Shown here in pieces: positions 42,735-51,167 of a stretch of DNA of 64,000 nucleotides; the stretch's first letter is position 1; every line of letters begins with the position of its first letter. The notes below the pieces were generated by a model, which was given only the letters and a program-made list of their open reading frames with translations, was not told where the DNA came from and ran no database searches. The stretch comes from Rhodospirillales bacterium (GTDB taxonomy: Bacteria; Pseudomonadota; Alphaproteobacteria; Rhodospirillales; Shumkoniaceae): contig JADHSV010000009.1 in assembly GCA_016776725.1 (NCBI GenBank), forward strand, positions 1-64,000. Reading direction: 5' to 3'. Made by a program: the position numbers and the translations under genes.

Positions 42735-43451
42735 ATGTTGGATAGCATTTGGTCATTTGGGGCGGCCACCATTGAATATTGGTGGGTCATTATCACGGGG
42801 TTGGCAGTCCCAATGATATTTGATGTGCCAGATTTGTTTGGTTCGGAAACCTTCCGCAAAAAATGGATGGCTGCGCGGAAGAATATTTATATACACGCCC
42901 GCATGGGAGGTGCGGCGGCGCTTTTAATTGCGGCTTTCTTAGCTTATCACGGCGAGCGTGCTGAACATGAAAACACCAAGGCACAATTGGCCCAAATAGC
43001 GGAGTCCATAACCGCGAAAAAAATAGATCAGCTTGAAAAGGCGCTGTCATCATATCAGGCATGGTCTATCACAGATCAACAAAAAGAGGCGCTTCACAAG
43101 GTAATTGCAGAAGCGGAAGAGATTTCGCCGTTGTTAATACTTCCGATGGGGAATCATTATCCGGCGGATTCATTCGGACATGATTTGCTGGTTGTTTTTC
43201 GTGATGCTGGATGGAAAAACACAATATGGACGGCCGGAAACTACGTGCCACCCAACACAAAGGGAATGTATGTCGCTGTGCCCTCAGGAACGGATCTAAG
43301 TAATCCGCCACCCGAAGCTGTACGGTTGGATAAGATTTTGAGAGATACGGGGTTTCCTATGAAGCCCATAGGAAGCGACACAACACTTAACAATCAGAGA
43401 ATTTGCCAAAGCTCGTGTATTGGCGTCGTGATTGGCGAACGGGAGCCATAG
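42735..43451 (+). CDS. Two-helix membrane protein of unknown function
   Basis: A 238-residue protein with hydrophobic segments at about residues 12-30 (EYWWVIITGLAVPMIFDVPD) and 57-72 (GGAAALLIAAFLAYHG), a short coiled-coil-like stretch (HENTKAQLAQIAESITAKKI) and a soluble domain from about residue 105 (LLILPMGNHYPADSFGHDLL, VVFRDAGWKNTIWTAGNYVP, GMYVAVPSGTDLSNPPPEAV). I do not recognise the domain; its strand pattern suggests an alpha/beta fold. Codon use is visibly more A+T-rich than in the neighbouring core genes. It is the first gene of the accessory patch. Confidence 0.75.
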   Translation: MLDSIWSFGAATIEYWWVIITGLAVPMIFDVPDLFGSETFRKKWMAARKNIYIHARMGGAAALLIAAFLAYHGERAEHENTKAQLAQIAESITAKKIDQLEKALSSYQAWSITDQQKEALHKVIAEAEEISPLLILPMGNHYPADSFGHDLLVVFRDAGWKNTIWTAGNYVPPNTKGMYVAVPSGTDLSNPPPEAVRLDKILRDTGFPMKPIGSDTTLNNQRICQSSCIGVVIGEREP

Positions 43452-43573
43452 AGGCATGGCGCGCGGTAAACTCCTAAGCCTTGAAGAAGCCCATTGTCTT
43501 TTTGTTGGCGGCGATTTTGGTACAGCAGATCGCAAACCTGCGGGTTTTGTTCTAATTGGAGGAGGGAACGGAC

Positions 43574-44023
43574 ATGGTTCAGCAGATAGAATTGGGTGAT
43601 GATTTCCTTAGTGAGGAGACATTTGCTGCCGTGGGTCGGCTCACTATTGCTTTCGGTCAGCTTGATTACATCCTTCAAATTACGGTGAAGAGGCTTCTCC
43701 AAAAATCCTTCGGTGAAGGCATGGCGCAAGCAGAGCGTCTTGAAACCATCAATGCTCTTAAGGGCCGTTCAACGGAATTGTTTGGACTCCGGGTTATGGA
43801 CCAGGCCTCAGAAGCTAAGTTCGACAAGCTTATAGAGAAGATCAGCGGCCTCTATAAAAAGCGCCAATCTGTGATCCATGGATTCTGGGGCAAGGATAAT
43901 CAGGGGCAAGTGGTGCGGATATGGAAGCGCAAATTTCAGAGCACGAACCTCAATGACCTCGGGCATCTTTATGAGGCAGTGAAGCAGGCGGTTCGAGAAC
44001 TTGACACCATCACCAGACTGTAG
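43574..44023 (+). CDS. HEPN-like alpha-helical protein (putative RNase toxin)
   Basis: A 149-residue, largely helical protein. The segment LYKKRQSVIHGFWGKD contains R-x4-H (RQSVIH), the catalytic motif pattern of HEPN ribonucleases, followed by G as in the usual R-N-x-x-x-H-G version; the first helix reads LTIAFGQLDYILQITVKRLL. HEPN assignment is an inference from this motif and helix pattern. ATG 43574 is chosen because GGAGGAGGG lies at ideal spacing; a TTG at 43556 overlaps that site. It lies between unknown genes in the repeat-bracketed patch. Confidence 0.6.
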   Translation: MVQQIELGDDFLSEETFAAVGRLTIAFGQLDYILQITVKRLLQKSFGEGMAQAERLETINALKGRSTELFGLRVMDQASEAKFDKLIEKISGLYKKRQSVIHGFWGKDNQGQVVRIWKRKFQSTNLNDLGHLYEAVKQAVRELDTITRL

Positions 44024-44053
44024 CGCTAACGAGAAACTATAGGGAGAGAGAAG

Positions 44054-44269
44054 ATGTCGATTTACAGGCTTTGGAAACAAGAGACCGACGAGACATTTGA
44101 TGATGTGGATGCGCGCGATGATGAACACGCCCTTTTGGTTTTTGGGGCGATACTTGGCATTACCCTAGCTTTGGAAGGGCCGGCGGCGCCCCAATACATG
44201 ATGAAGCGCGTAGGGACCGAGGAGGGCTGGTCACTGCCGCCAGATATTCCGGTTTATGAGGTGAACTAA
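44054..44269 (+). CDS. Small acidic protein of unknown function
   Basis: A 71-residue protein, MSIYRLWKQETDETFDDVDA through GAILGITLALEGPAAPQYMM to DIPVYEVN. It has an acidic N-terminal half and no recognisable domain. AGGGAGAGAAG precedes the ATG, so translation is likely. It lies 30 bases after the HEPN-like gene and 15 bases before another small gene, suggesting one transcription unit. If the HEPN-like protein is a toxin this could be a partner, but there is no direct evidence. Confidence 0.55.
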   Translation: MSIYRLWKQETDETFDDVDARDDEHALLVFGAILGITLALEGPAAPQYMMKRVGTEEGWSLPPDIPVYEVN

Positions 44270-44284
44270 TTCGAGGAACAGAAG

Positions 44285-44503
44285 ATGACAACACCAAAAT
44301 TGAGCAAACTGCGCAAGATGACAGTCGAAGAGGTCATTAGCTCGATGACAGGCTTCTCCGAACGGTCCGGGCCACACATCGCTGGAATGATCGAATTAAA
44401 GCGCCGGCAGGAGTGGCCCAATGAGGTGAGGGGTTGGATCGCCATTGTCATTTCTGTCGTGTCCATCGGCATCGCAATAGCCGCATTTCTCGATAAGACA
44501 TAA
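44285..44503 (+). CDS. Small tail-anchored membrane protein
   Basis: A 72-residue protein with a basic N-terminal half (TPKLSKLRKMTVEEVISSMT, then MIELKRRQEWPNEV) and one hydrophobic helix at the C-terminus (GWIAIVISVVSIGIAIAAFL). GAGGAACAG lies upstream. The single-helix, tail-anchored layout resembles small membrane proteins of phage or accessory islands; function is unknown. Confidence 0.6.
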   Translation: MTTPKLSKLRKMTVEEVISSMTGFSERSGPHIAGMIELKRRQEWPNEVRGWIAIVISVVSIGIAIAAFLDKT

Positions 44504-44528
44504 ACGAGGATTAGCGAACGATGCCTTT

Positions 44529-44744
44529 TTACTTCTTCCGCCGAGGTGGATTTTTTAGCACCCAATTGCCAGCTTCATCCTGCACGACGAACTTTCCACG
44601 GCGCTTGAAAACTGCTGGCTTCCCAGTTTCTTGTATGAATTCGTCCGGTTCATTCCTTGCTTTCTCCATCAGCTTTTTCATAAGGGCTTGGGCTTCAGCG
44701 GTTTTGCCTTCCTTGGATAGTTTAATTAAATCCTCAATGCTCAT
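44529..44744 (-). CDS. Small charged protein of unknown function
   Basis: A 71-residue protein: an N-terminal helical region (MSIEDLIKLSKEGKTAEAQA, LMKKLMEKARNEPDEFIQET) and a short beta/basic end (GKFVVQDEAGNWVLKNPPRR). Convergent with the preceding small gene. The GKFVVQDEAGNWVL part looks like a beta hairpin. I do not recognise the family. Confidence 0.55.
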   Translation of the reverse strand: MSIEDLIKLSKEGKTAEAQALMKKLMEKARNEPDEFIQETGKPAVFKRRGKFVVQDEAGNWVLKNPPRRKK

Positions 44745-44929
44745 TTCATGCGCCCCTATCAGTCATAGAGTAATTGAATGGTCAGGGTACCCAGTCGACT
44801 TCGGGAGTCAATGGCCCGCCACTGAGAGCGCCGTCAGTCCCAATCTGTGTGTTCAATAACCAGGGCTTTTCGACCACTCCCCTTTGTCCGCCCCCCACGA
44901 TCCGCGCAACCATCTCATTCGAACGGCTC

Positions 44930-44965
44930 GAATTCCGGGGACAGGAATTCCGGGGACAGTGTCCC
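44930..44965. repeat. Tandem GAATTCCGGGGACAG and GGGACA/TGTCCC palindrome
   Basis: GAATTCCGGGGACAG is present twice back to back (44930-44944 and 44945-44959), and the second copy runs into GGGACAGTGTCCC. The same core occurs once at 25589-25602, next to repeat copies there too. It resembles the GGGGACA-type sequences associated with REP-like elements. Confidence 0.65.
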
Positions 44966-45027
44966 GTTTTCAGCATTTTTCACCGCTAAATTAAGGGGTT
45001 CAAAGGGCCTTGCCCTTTGCGGGAGCG

Positions 45028-45136
45028 GGCGGAGCCCGGTCTTTATTTGTTGATCGCGTTCAAGCGGCACGCAGCCTGCGCTCCCGCTTGGTCGCATAGT
45101 CGTCGCGCTGCGCGCTCCTCCGGGCTCGTTGTCGGA
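45028..45136 (-). repeat. Dispersed palindromic repeat, copy H (inverted)
   Basis: Complete inverted copy: GGGCGGAGCCCGGTCTTTAT, TTGATCGCGTTCAAGCGGCA, CGCAGCCTGCGCTCCCGCTT, GGTCGCATAGTCGTCGCGCT, CGCTCCTCCGGGCTCGTTGT. The centre can form a hairpin, AAGCGG-CGCAG pairing with CTGCG-CCGCTT. It closes the right side of the accessory patch, immediately before the tetR promoter. Confidence 0.88.
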
Positions 45137-45155
45137 GTTAGGAGCGTGTGGCCCC

Positions 45156-45204
45156 TTGACAAGTGACCAATAGTCTCTTAATAAGTGACCAACGGTCACT
45201 TATT
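45156..45204 (+). promoter_or_regulatory. tetR promoter overlapped by a perfect operator palindrome
   Basis: TTGACA (45156-45161), a 17-base spacer and TAATAA (45179-45184) form a near-consensus sigma-70 promoter. The -10 box lies inside a perfect 11-bp inverted repeat, AATAAGTGACC-AAC-GGTCACTTATT (45180-45204). A further half-site AAGTGACC lies in the spacer (45161-45168). This arrangement predicts tight autorepression by the TetR protein. Confidence 0.85.
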
Positions 45205-45217
45205 GTCAGGAAACGCC

Positions 45218-45877
45218 ATGAATTGGGAGCGGGCGCGGACGCCGGGGCAGCAGGAGCAGCGGCGTCAGGAGATTCTGGAGGCGGCGGCGACGTTGTTTCG
45301 CGAATTGGCGTATGAGGATGTGAGTTTAAACGCCATCGCGCGTGAGGCCGGTTTTACCAAATCCAACATCTATCGTTATTTCGCGTCGCGCGAGGAGATT
45401 TTCCTGGCTCTGTTTCTGATTGATTTCTCGGAATGGGCCGATGAGTTTATTGAGGTCTTAAATACGTTATCTGCCGACATCGGCGCTGCCGAACTGGCCG
45501 AGGTCTGGTTCGAGGTTCTGATGAGGCATGAGCGGATGCTGGATTTGACGCCGCTGTTGGGCGTGGCACTTGAACGCAACGTTTCGGAAAGCGCTTTGTT
45601 TCATTTCAAATTTAACGCCCATCAGATGATGGCGCACATCATTGAAGGCCTGACGGTGCCCCTGCCCATGATGACGGTCGAACAGGGGGCGGCGCTTCTG
45701 ACGCGGGTTCATGGACTGGTTGCGGGTCTTTGGCCTATGACCAAGCCCAACGAGGTCATGGCGGCGGTCCTGCAACGCCCCGAACTGGGATCCTTGCACT
45801 TCAGCTTCGACGGCGCGTTGCTGGGCGCCATCGAAATTTTTGTGCGCGATATTCAGACAAATACACTTCCCCAATGA
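45218..45877 (+). CDS. TetR/AcrR-family transcriptional regulator
   Basis: A 219-residue repressor. The N-terminal helix-turn-helix reads RRQEILEAAATLFRELAYED and VSLNAIAREAGFTKSNIYRY, with the FASREEIFLALF end typical of the family; the C-terminal part is a helical ligand-binding domain (TAxR_C-like). ATG 45218 follows the operator closely. Its stop overlaps an ATG of the downstream lipoprotein frame, so the two form an operon, and the MBL protein is the probable target and perhaps the source or consumer of the inducer. Confidence 0.94.
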   Translation: MNWERARTPGQQEQRRQEILEAAATLFRELAYEDVSLNAIAREAGFTKSNIYRYFASREEIFLALFLIDFSEWADEFIEVLNTLSADIGAAELAEVWFEVLMRHERMLDLTPLLGVALERNVSESALFHFKFNAHQMMAHIIEGLTVPLPMMTVEQGAALLTRVHGLVAGLWPMTKPNEVMAAVLQRPELGSLHFSFDGALLGAIEIFVRDIQTNTLPQ

Positions 45878-45894
45878 AAAACCGAGGTAAAAAA

Positions 45895-47064
45895 ATGATC
45901 TACGCCCTTGTGGCTTTGCTTGTGGCGGGCGTCGCCGTCAGCGCGTGCTCGTCCACCGAATTCGGCGCCAAACTGCGCGGGGCCGCATTGGAGAAAGCAG
46001 AGCGTTCGCCGCATTTCAAGGACGGGAAGTTTCGCAACATAATGGGCATCCCGACGCCGCCACCATCGGAACCGGGTGAACGCATGTCCATGACCGCCAC
46101 CCTGTGGGAGTTCTTTTTCGGTGGAAAATCACGCCGCCCCAAGACGCCTCTGACGACCGTTCAATCCGACCTGAAATCATTTGCAGACGGCCAGCAAACC
46201 CGCGTCGCGTGGCTGGGGCATTCGACGATGCTGATGCGCATCGGCGGCAAGACCGTTCTTACGGATCCCGTATTTAGTGACGCCATTTTCCCCATCCGCC
46301 TTATGGCCCCCAAGGCGTTCGCCTATTCCCAACCCATCCAATTGGCGGACCTGCCGAACATTGATGTGGTGTTGATATCGCATGATCATTACGACCATCT
46401 GGATTTCGCATCGATCCGGGCGCTCTCGGCCATGAACCCCCTGTTCGTGACCCCGCTTGGCGTCGGCTCGCACCTGAGAAAATGGGGCGTTCCCGAAGAC
46501 AGGATCATCGAACGCGACTGGTGGCAGGATACGGCCATTGGCGGGCTGCGCCTGACCGCCACACCGGCCCAGCATTTTTCGGGGCGCGGGTTAAGGGACA
46601 GAAGCACAACGCTGTGGGCATCCTGGGTTATGGAAGGAAACGGCGAGCGGCTGTTTTTCAGCGGCGATAGCGGCTACTTCGCCGGTTTCAAGGAGATCGG
46701 CGAGCGTTTCGGCCCGTTCGATCTGACCATCCTGGAATCAGGGGCGTATAACCAAAGCTGGATCGACGTGCACATGCTGCCGGAACAGACGGTACAGGCG
46801 CACCTGGACTTGGGCGGCAAGGTTTTGCAGCCCATCCACTGGGGAAAGTTCGATCTAGCGCTGCATGATTGGGCGGAGCCCGTGGAACGCCTGTCCGTGG
46901 CCGCGGATGAGAACGGGGTTCACCTGGCGACACCCGCTATCGGTCAGGCGTATGCCCTGCACGATGCGCTCCCGCAAACCGCGTGGTGGCGCGCGCATAT
47001 GGAAACCCAGACCGCGGACGGCCTCCCGGCGACGTCGCTGCCGATCACCGAAAACGCCCCCTAG
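45895..47064 (+). CDS. Metallo-beta-lactamase-fold hydrolase, lipoprotein (NAPE-PLD/UlaG-like)
   Basis: A 389-residue predicted lipoprotein. MIYALVALLVAGVAVSAC is a short signal peptide with lipobox VSA-C. The MBL fold follows: TRVAWLGHSTMLMRIGGKTV, the metal motif SHDHYDHLD (H-x-H-x-D-H, about residues 160-168), ATPAQHFSGRGL, FFSGDSGYF and MLPEQTVQAH with a late histidine HWGKFDLALHDW. Relatives include N-acyl-phosphatidylethanolamine phospholipase D and UlaG. ATG 45895 is chosen for GAGG at seven bases; ATG 45874, overlapping the tetR stop, is possible. Role and lipid-type substrate are inference. Confidence 0.9.
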   Translation: MIYALVALLVAGVAVSACSSTEFGAKLRGAALEKAERSPHFKDGKFRNIMGIPTPPPSEPGERMSMTATLWEFFFGGKSRRPKTPLTTVQSDLKSFADGQQTRVAWLGHSTMLMRIGGKTVLTDPVFSDAIFPIRLMAPKAFAYSQPIQLADLPNIDVVLISHDHYDHLDFASIRALSAMNPLFVTPLGVGSHLRKWGVPEDRIIERDWWQDTAIGGLRLTATPAQHFSGRGLRDRSTTLWASWVMEGNGERLFFSGDSGYFAGFKEIGERFGPFDLTILESGAYNQSWIDVHMLPEQTVQAHLDLGGKVLQPIHWGKFDLALHDWAEPVERLSVAADENGVHLATPAIGQAYALHDALPQTAWWRAHMETQTADGLPATSLPITENAP

Positions 47065-47175
47065 CGGGGGTGGCGGTGGGAATTGTTGGGGAGCAATCGC
47101 ATTTTTCTCGGCAAACCCGTTGTTTTTCTTTAGAAGCGGGGGGTGGTTTTTGGTGGTTGGCGTGCTGGTGATGAT

Positions 47176-47934
47176 ATGGGCGTGACGGTTTCGGGGATTT
47201 ATCGCTTTCCGGTCAAGGGGTTGAGCGCGGAGGCGCTGGACCGCGTTGAGTTGACTGTGGGCGAGGGGTTGCCGGGGGACCGGCGGTTTGCGCTGGCTTT
47301 GGCGGGGTCGAAGTTTGACGCAGCCCAGCCCGAATGGCTGCCGAAATCGAAGTTTCTGATGCTCATGCGGGACGAACGGCTGGCGACGTTGCAGACGCAT
47401 TTTGATGACGCCTCGGGCATTCTGGAGATTTGCCGCAGCGGCAAGACGGTGAAGCGCGGCAACATCACGACGCCGGTGGGCCGCGCCCTGATCGAGGACT
47501 TTTTCGCCGCCTTTATGAACGGCAATCCGCCGGGCAAACCCCGGCTGGTTCAGGCGCCCGGCCATATGTTTTCGGACCGGCGGTCCAAGGTGGTTTCCAT
47601 CATTAATGCGGCCAGTGTGGCTGATTTGGAACGCATTGTGGGCGCGCCCGTCGATCCGCTGCGTTTTCGCGGGAACCTTGTGGTGGCGGGGCTGGAACCG
47701 TGGGCCGAGTTTGACTGGCTGGAACGCGAAGTGGCCGTGGGGTCGGCTCGCCTGCGCATAGAGTCGCGCAATAAACGCTGCCCGGCCACCGACGTGAACC
47801 CGCAAAGCGGCGCGCGCGATATGAACATTCCCATGGCCCTGAAACGGGGCTACGGCCACACCGACTTAGGCGTGTATGCAACGATAATCGCCGGCGGTAC
47901 GGTAGCCGCCGGCGATGAAATCGAACTTCGGTAG
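47176..47934 (+). CDS. MOSC domain protein
   Basis: A 252-residue protein with an N-terminal beta-barrel (GIYRFPVKGLSAEALDRVEL) and a MOSC domain typical of proteins that bind molybdenum cofactor or handle metal-sulfur groups, as in YiiM and mARC. The likely functional cysteine is in NKRCPATDVNPQSGARDMNI (about residue 197), and GDRRFALALAGSKFD is the conserved early turn. ATG 47176 is preferred over an upstream in-frame GTG. The neighbouring genes do not define its substrate. Confidence 0.87.
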   Translation: MGVTVSGIYRFPVKGLSAEALDRVELTVGEGLPGDRRFALALAGSKFDAAQPEWLPKSKFLMLMRDERLATLQTHFDDASGILEICRSGKTVKRGNITTPVGRALIEDFFAAFMNGNPPGKPRLVQAPGHMFSDRRSKVVSIINAASVADLERIVGAPVDPLRFRGNLVVAGLEPWAEFDWLEREVAVGSARLRIESRNKRCPATDVNPQSGARDMNIPMALKRGYGHTDLGVYATIIAGGTVAAGDEIELR

Positions 47935-47947
47935 CTATCCGTAAACT

Positions 47948-48712
47948 TTAGGCTTCCGACGCGCTTTCGGGCGGAGCCTCATCCGTTTTTTTCGGCGCGG
48001 CCTTGCGCACACGGCGGCGAACCGGCTTGACCTCTTCGACCGCCGTTTGCTCGGGAGCGCTGGCGTCGGCTTCGACGGCCTTGCGCGGACGGCCCCGTGG
48101 GGTGCGCCTCAGGCCCGCGCGAAGCGGGTTGCGGCGCGCAGGTTTGGGCTCTTCTTCCACCTGCTCGGCCATGGGCTCGGCCACGGGCTCGGCCACGGGT
48201 TTGGCAACTTGTTCGTCTTCCGGCCCGGCCTTGGCCAGGGCTTTGGCCAGTTCATCAGCCTGCGAAGCGGGCTGGGGCGGTGAGGCCGGTTCGGCCGGTT
48301 GGTTCTCGGCGCCCGACATTTCGGCGGCACGGGCCGCCGGGACAGCGCCGGTTTCGTTGACGACAATCTGATCGACGGCGGACGGCGGTGGCGGCGGAAC
48401 CCTGTCGTTTCGATCCCCACGGCCGTTCCCTCCGCCGGCGTTGCCGGCGTTGGAATTGGCATTGGCGTTGGAGGCGTTGAATACCCGGTAATAGTGATCG
48501 GCGAACTGGAAGAAGTTTTCCGCGCCAATCCTGTCGCCGGACGAAACCGCGTCACGCGCCAGGGCAAGGTATTTCTCGTGGACCTGTTGCGCCGAGCCGC
48601 GGATTTTCGCGTCTCCGCCCGAACTATCGCCACCACCATGTTTCCCGGAGGAAAACCGTTTACCGTTACCGCGGGGACGCCCGCGTCTGGGACCGCTCGA
48701 ATGTTTCATCAT
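47948..48712 (-). CDS. DUF4167 family protein
   Basis: A 254-residue alphaproteobacterial protein. The conserved N-terminal domain is visible in GDAKIRGSAQQVHEKYLALA and AVSSGDRIGAENFFQFADHY (about residues 25-65), after an arginine- and glycine-rich start that suggests RNA binding. The rest is a low-complexity Pro/Ala/Glu-rich stretch and a basic end (RRVRKAAPKK). Function is unknown. It usually follows prmC, as here, but a MITE-like element separates them. ATG 48712 is the first of two adjacent ATGs; no clear ribosome-binding site is seen. Confidence 0.85.
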   Translation of the reverse strand: MMKHSSGPRRGRPRGNGKRFSSGKHGGGDSSGGDAKIRGSAQQVHEKYLALARDAVSSGDRIGAENFFQFADHYYRVFNASNANANSNAGNAGGGNGRGDRNDRVPPPPPSAVDQIVVNETGAVPAARAAEMSGAENQPAEPASPPQPASQADELAKALAKAGPEDEQVAKPVAEPVAEPMAEQVEEEPKPARRNPLRAGLRRTPRGRPRKAVEADASAPEQTAVEEVKPVRRRVRKAAPKKTDEAPPESASEA

Positions 48713-48760
48713 GCCAATTTTTTTGGTTGCACAACAATATCCCAAATTACGCCCAGTCAA

Positions 48761-48784
48761 TGCATTGCAGTGCAGCGCAATGCA
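48761..48784. promoter_or_regulatory. Hairpin upstream of the DUF4167 gene
   Basis: TGCATTGC (48761-48768) and GCAATGCA (48777-48784) are perfect 8-bp arms around an 8-base loop, about 50 bases before the DUF4167 start codon. It could act in the leader RNA or as a protein-binding site. The remaining sequence 48713-48948 holds no gene that I can support. Confidence 0.4.
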
Positions 48785-48948
48785 CGCGACCGTCGGCCGA
48801 AAACACAATCGGCAACAGCGTGTTTGGAGTGGAAAACCTGTTCGGCCTTTTGGCACGAACCCCGGTGGCCCGTTCAGCCACCTGCGGACGCCAACGTAGT
48901 CAGGTTTTCCGCGTATTCCAACTCTTTTTTTTCAACAAACCCGTTTAA

Positions 48949-49238
48949 TACCAAGCTGCACAAAGAATAATCCATTGAGACGGCCTTTCAAGGCTTTCGG
49001 CCAGGAGCGTGCGGCGCAGCGATGCCTTTGCATCGTAAGCCGTGGGAGACGACGTCCGAAAGCCTTGAAAGGCCGCCGTATTTCGGCCCATGCCGAATGG
49101 TCGGCAACCGGTCGTCTCCGCGCCCCGTCGGAGGGCGTCGCAAAACCTTGACGATGCAAAGGCATCGCCTGCGGCTTTGCTCCTACCCGACGGGACGCGG
49201 AGACGATCTCAATGGGTCATTCTTTGTGCAGCTTGGTA
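48949..49238. mobile_element. MITE-like element with long terminal inverted repeats and TA flanks
   Basis: A 290-base element. Left end CCAAGCTGCACAAAGAATAA (from 48951) and right end, read inverted from 49236, CCAAGCTGCACAAAGAATGA match over 30 bases with two differences. TA dinucleotides at both edges (48949-48950, 49237-49238) resemble the target duplication of IS630/mariner-type elements. Inside are a perfect 20-bp inverted repeat (48981-49000 and 49056-49075), and two looser pairs: one around GATGCCTTTGCATCG and GCAAAGGCATCGC, one around CGTCTCCGCG and CGCGGAGACG. There is no transposase, so it must have moved in trans. Confidence 0.85.
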
Positions 49239-50087
49239 TAATCCCGCGCTTGAGGGTCAAACAGCGCACAATGTTGCCAAGATCGCGGTGGGTTTGGGCG
49301 ACTTCCAGCGAAGCGGACGCGAATATCTCCGACACCGAGTCCGATTGGCCAAATCCGATTTCAACGAATGCGGCGCCGCCTGCGTCAAGCAGCAACGCCA
49401 TTTGCGGCGCAAGGGCGCGGTAGGCGCCCAGTCCGTCGGGGCCGCCGGAAAGGGCGGCCTTGGGTTCAAATTGCGAAACTTCCGGTTCAAGCCCGGCCAG
49501 ATCGCTAGCCGGGATATAGGGCGGATTGGCGACGATGACGTCAAACGGCTGCTCCAGCCCCGCCGCCCAGTTGCCTTCCATGAACTCGGTGCGGTCCCCC
49601 ATGCCGAGGGTTTGGGCGTTGGCCCGAGCGACGTCAACGGCGCCCGGATTGATGTCCACGCCGACGCCGCGAGCATTCGGCCATTCGCTCAGAAGCGAGA
49701 GAAGGATGCATCCGGTTCCTGTGCCAAGGTCCAGCACCCGCAGTGCGCCTTCGCGCCCCTTGGCCCAATCCAGCGCCGCCTGAACCAGGGTTTCGGTATC
49801 GGGGCGGGGGATAAGGGTGTCGGCGCTGACGTCAAACGGCAGGCTCCAGAATTCGCGCGATCCCAGAATGTGGGCCATGGGTTCGCGGGCGGCCCGGCGG
49901 GCGACCAGTTGCAGGAAGTGCTGTGTCTTTTCGCCGTCCATCACGGAATCGCGGCGCGACAGCGCCTGGGCGGCGGTCAGATCGAACGCCGCGCCCGCGA
50001 GCAACCGGACGTCGAGACGTGCGCCGTCAATTCCGGCGGCGCTCAGCGCCCGCACGGCATCGTCGAACAACTCGCCGAGAATGGGGC

Positions 50088-50091
<4 letters not shown>
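49183..50091 (-). CDS. prmC: Release factor glutamine methyltransferase (protein-(glutamine-N5) methyltransferase)
   Basis: A 302-residue SAM methyltransferase that methylates the GGQ glutamine of release factors. SAM motif [20 protein letters not shown] (about residues 119-138), catalytic NPPY in [20 protein letters not shown] and the N-terminal helical domain with [18 protein letters not shown] are present. TTG 50091 overlaps the prfA stop (TTGA), suggesting coupling. The last 18 residues (from [10 protein letters not shown] onward) are read from the right end of the MITE-like element, so the native C-terminus has been replaced; the catalytic core is intact. Confidence 0.93.
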
Positions 50092-51161
<1,070 letters not shown>

Positions 51162-51167
51162 GGCCTC

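Noticed and set aside
43456-43599. 47-codon frame between the membrane protein gene and the HEPN-like gene
   Set aside because: It starts just after the upstream stop but has only a weak ribosome-binding site, overlaps the start of the HEPN-like gene and shows no recognisable sequence.
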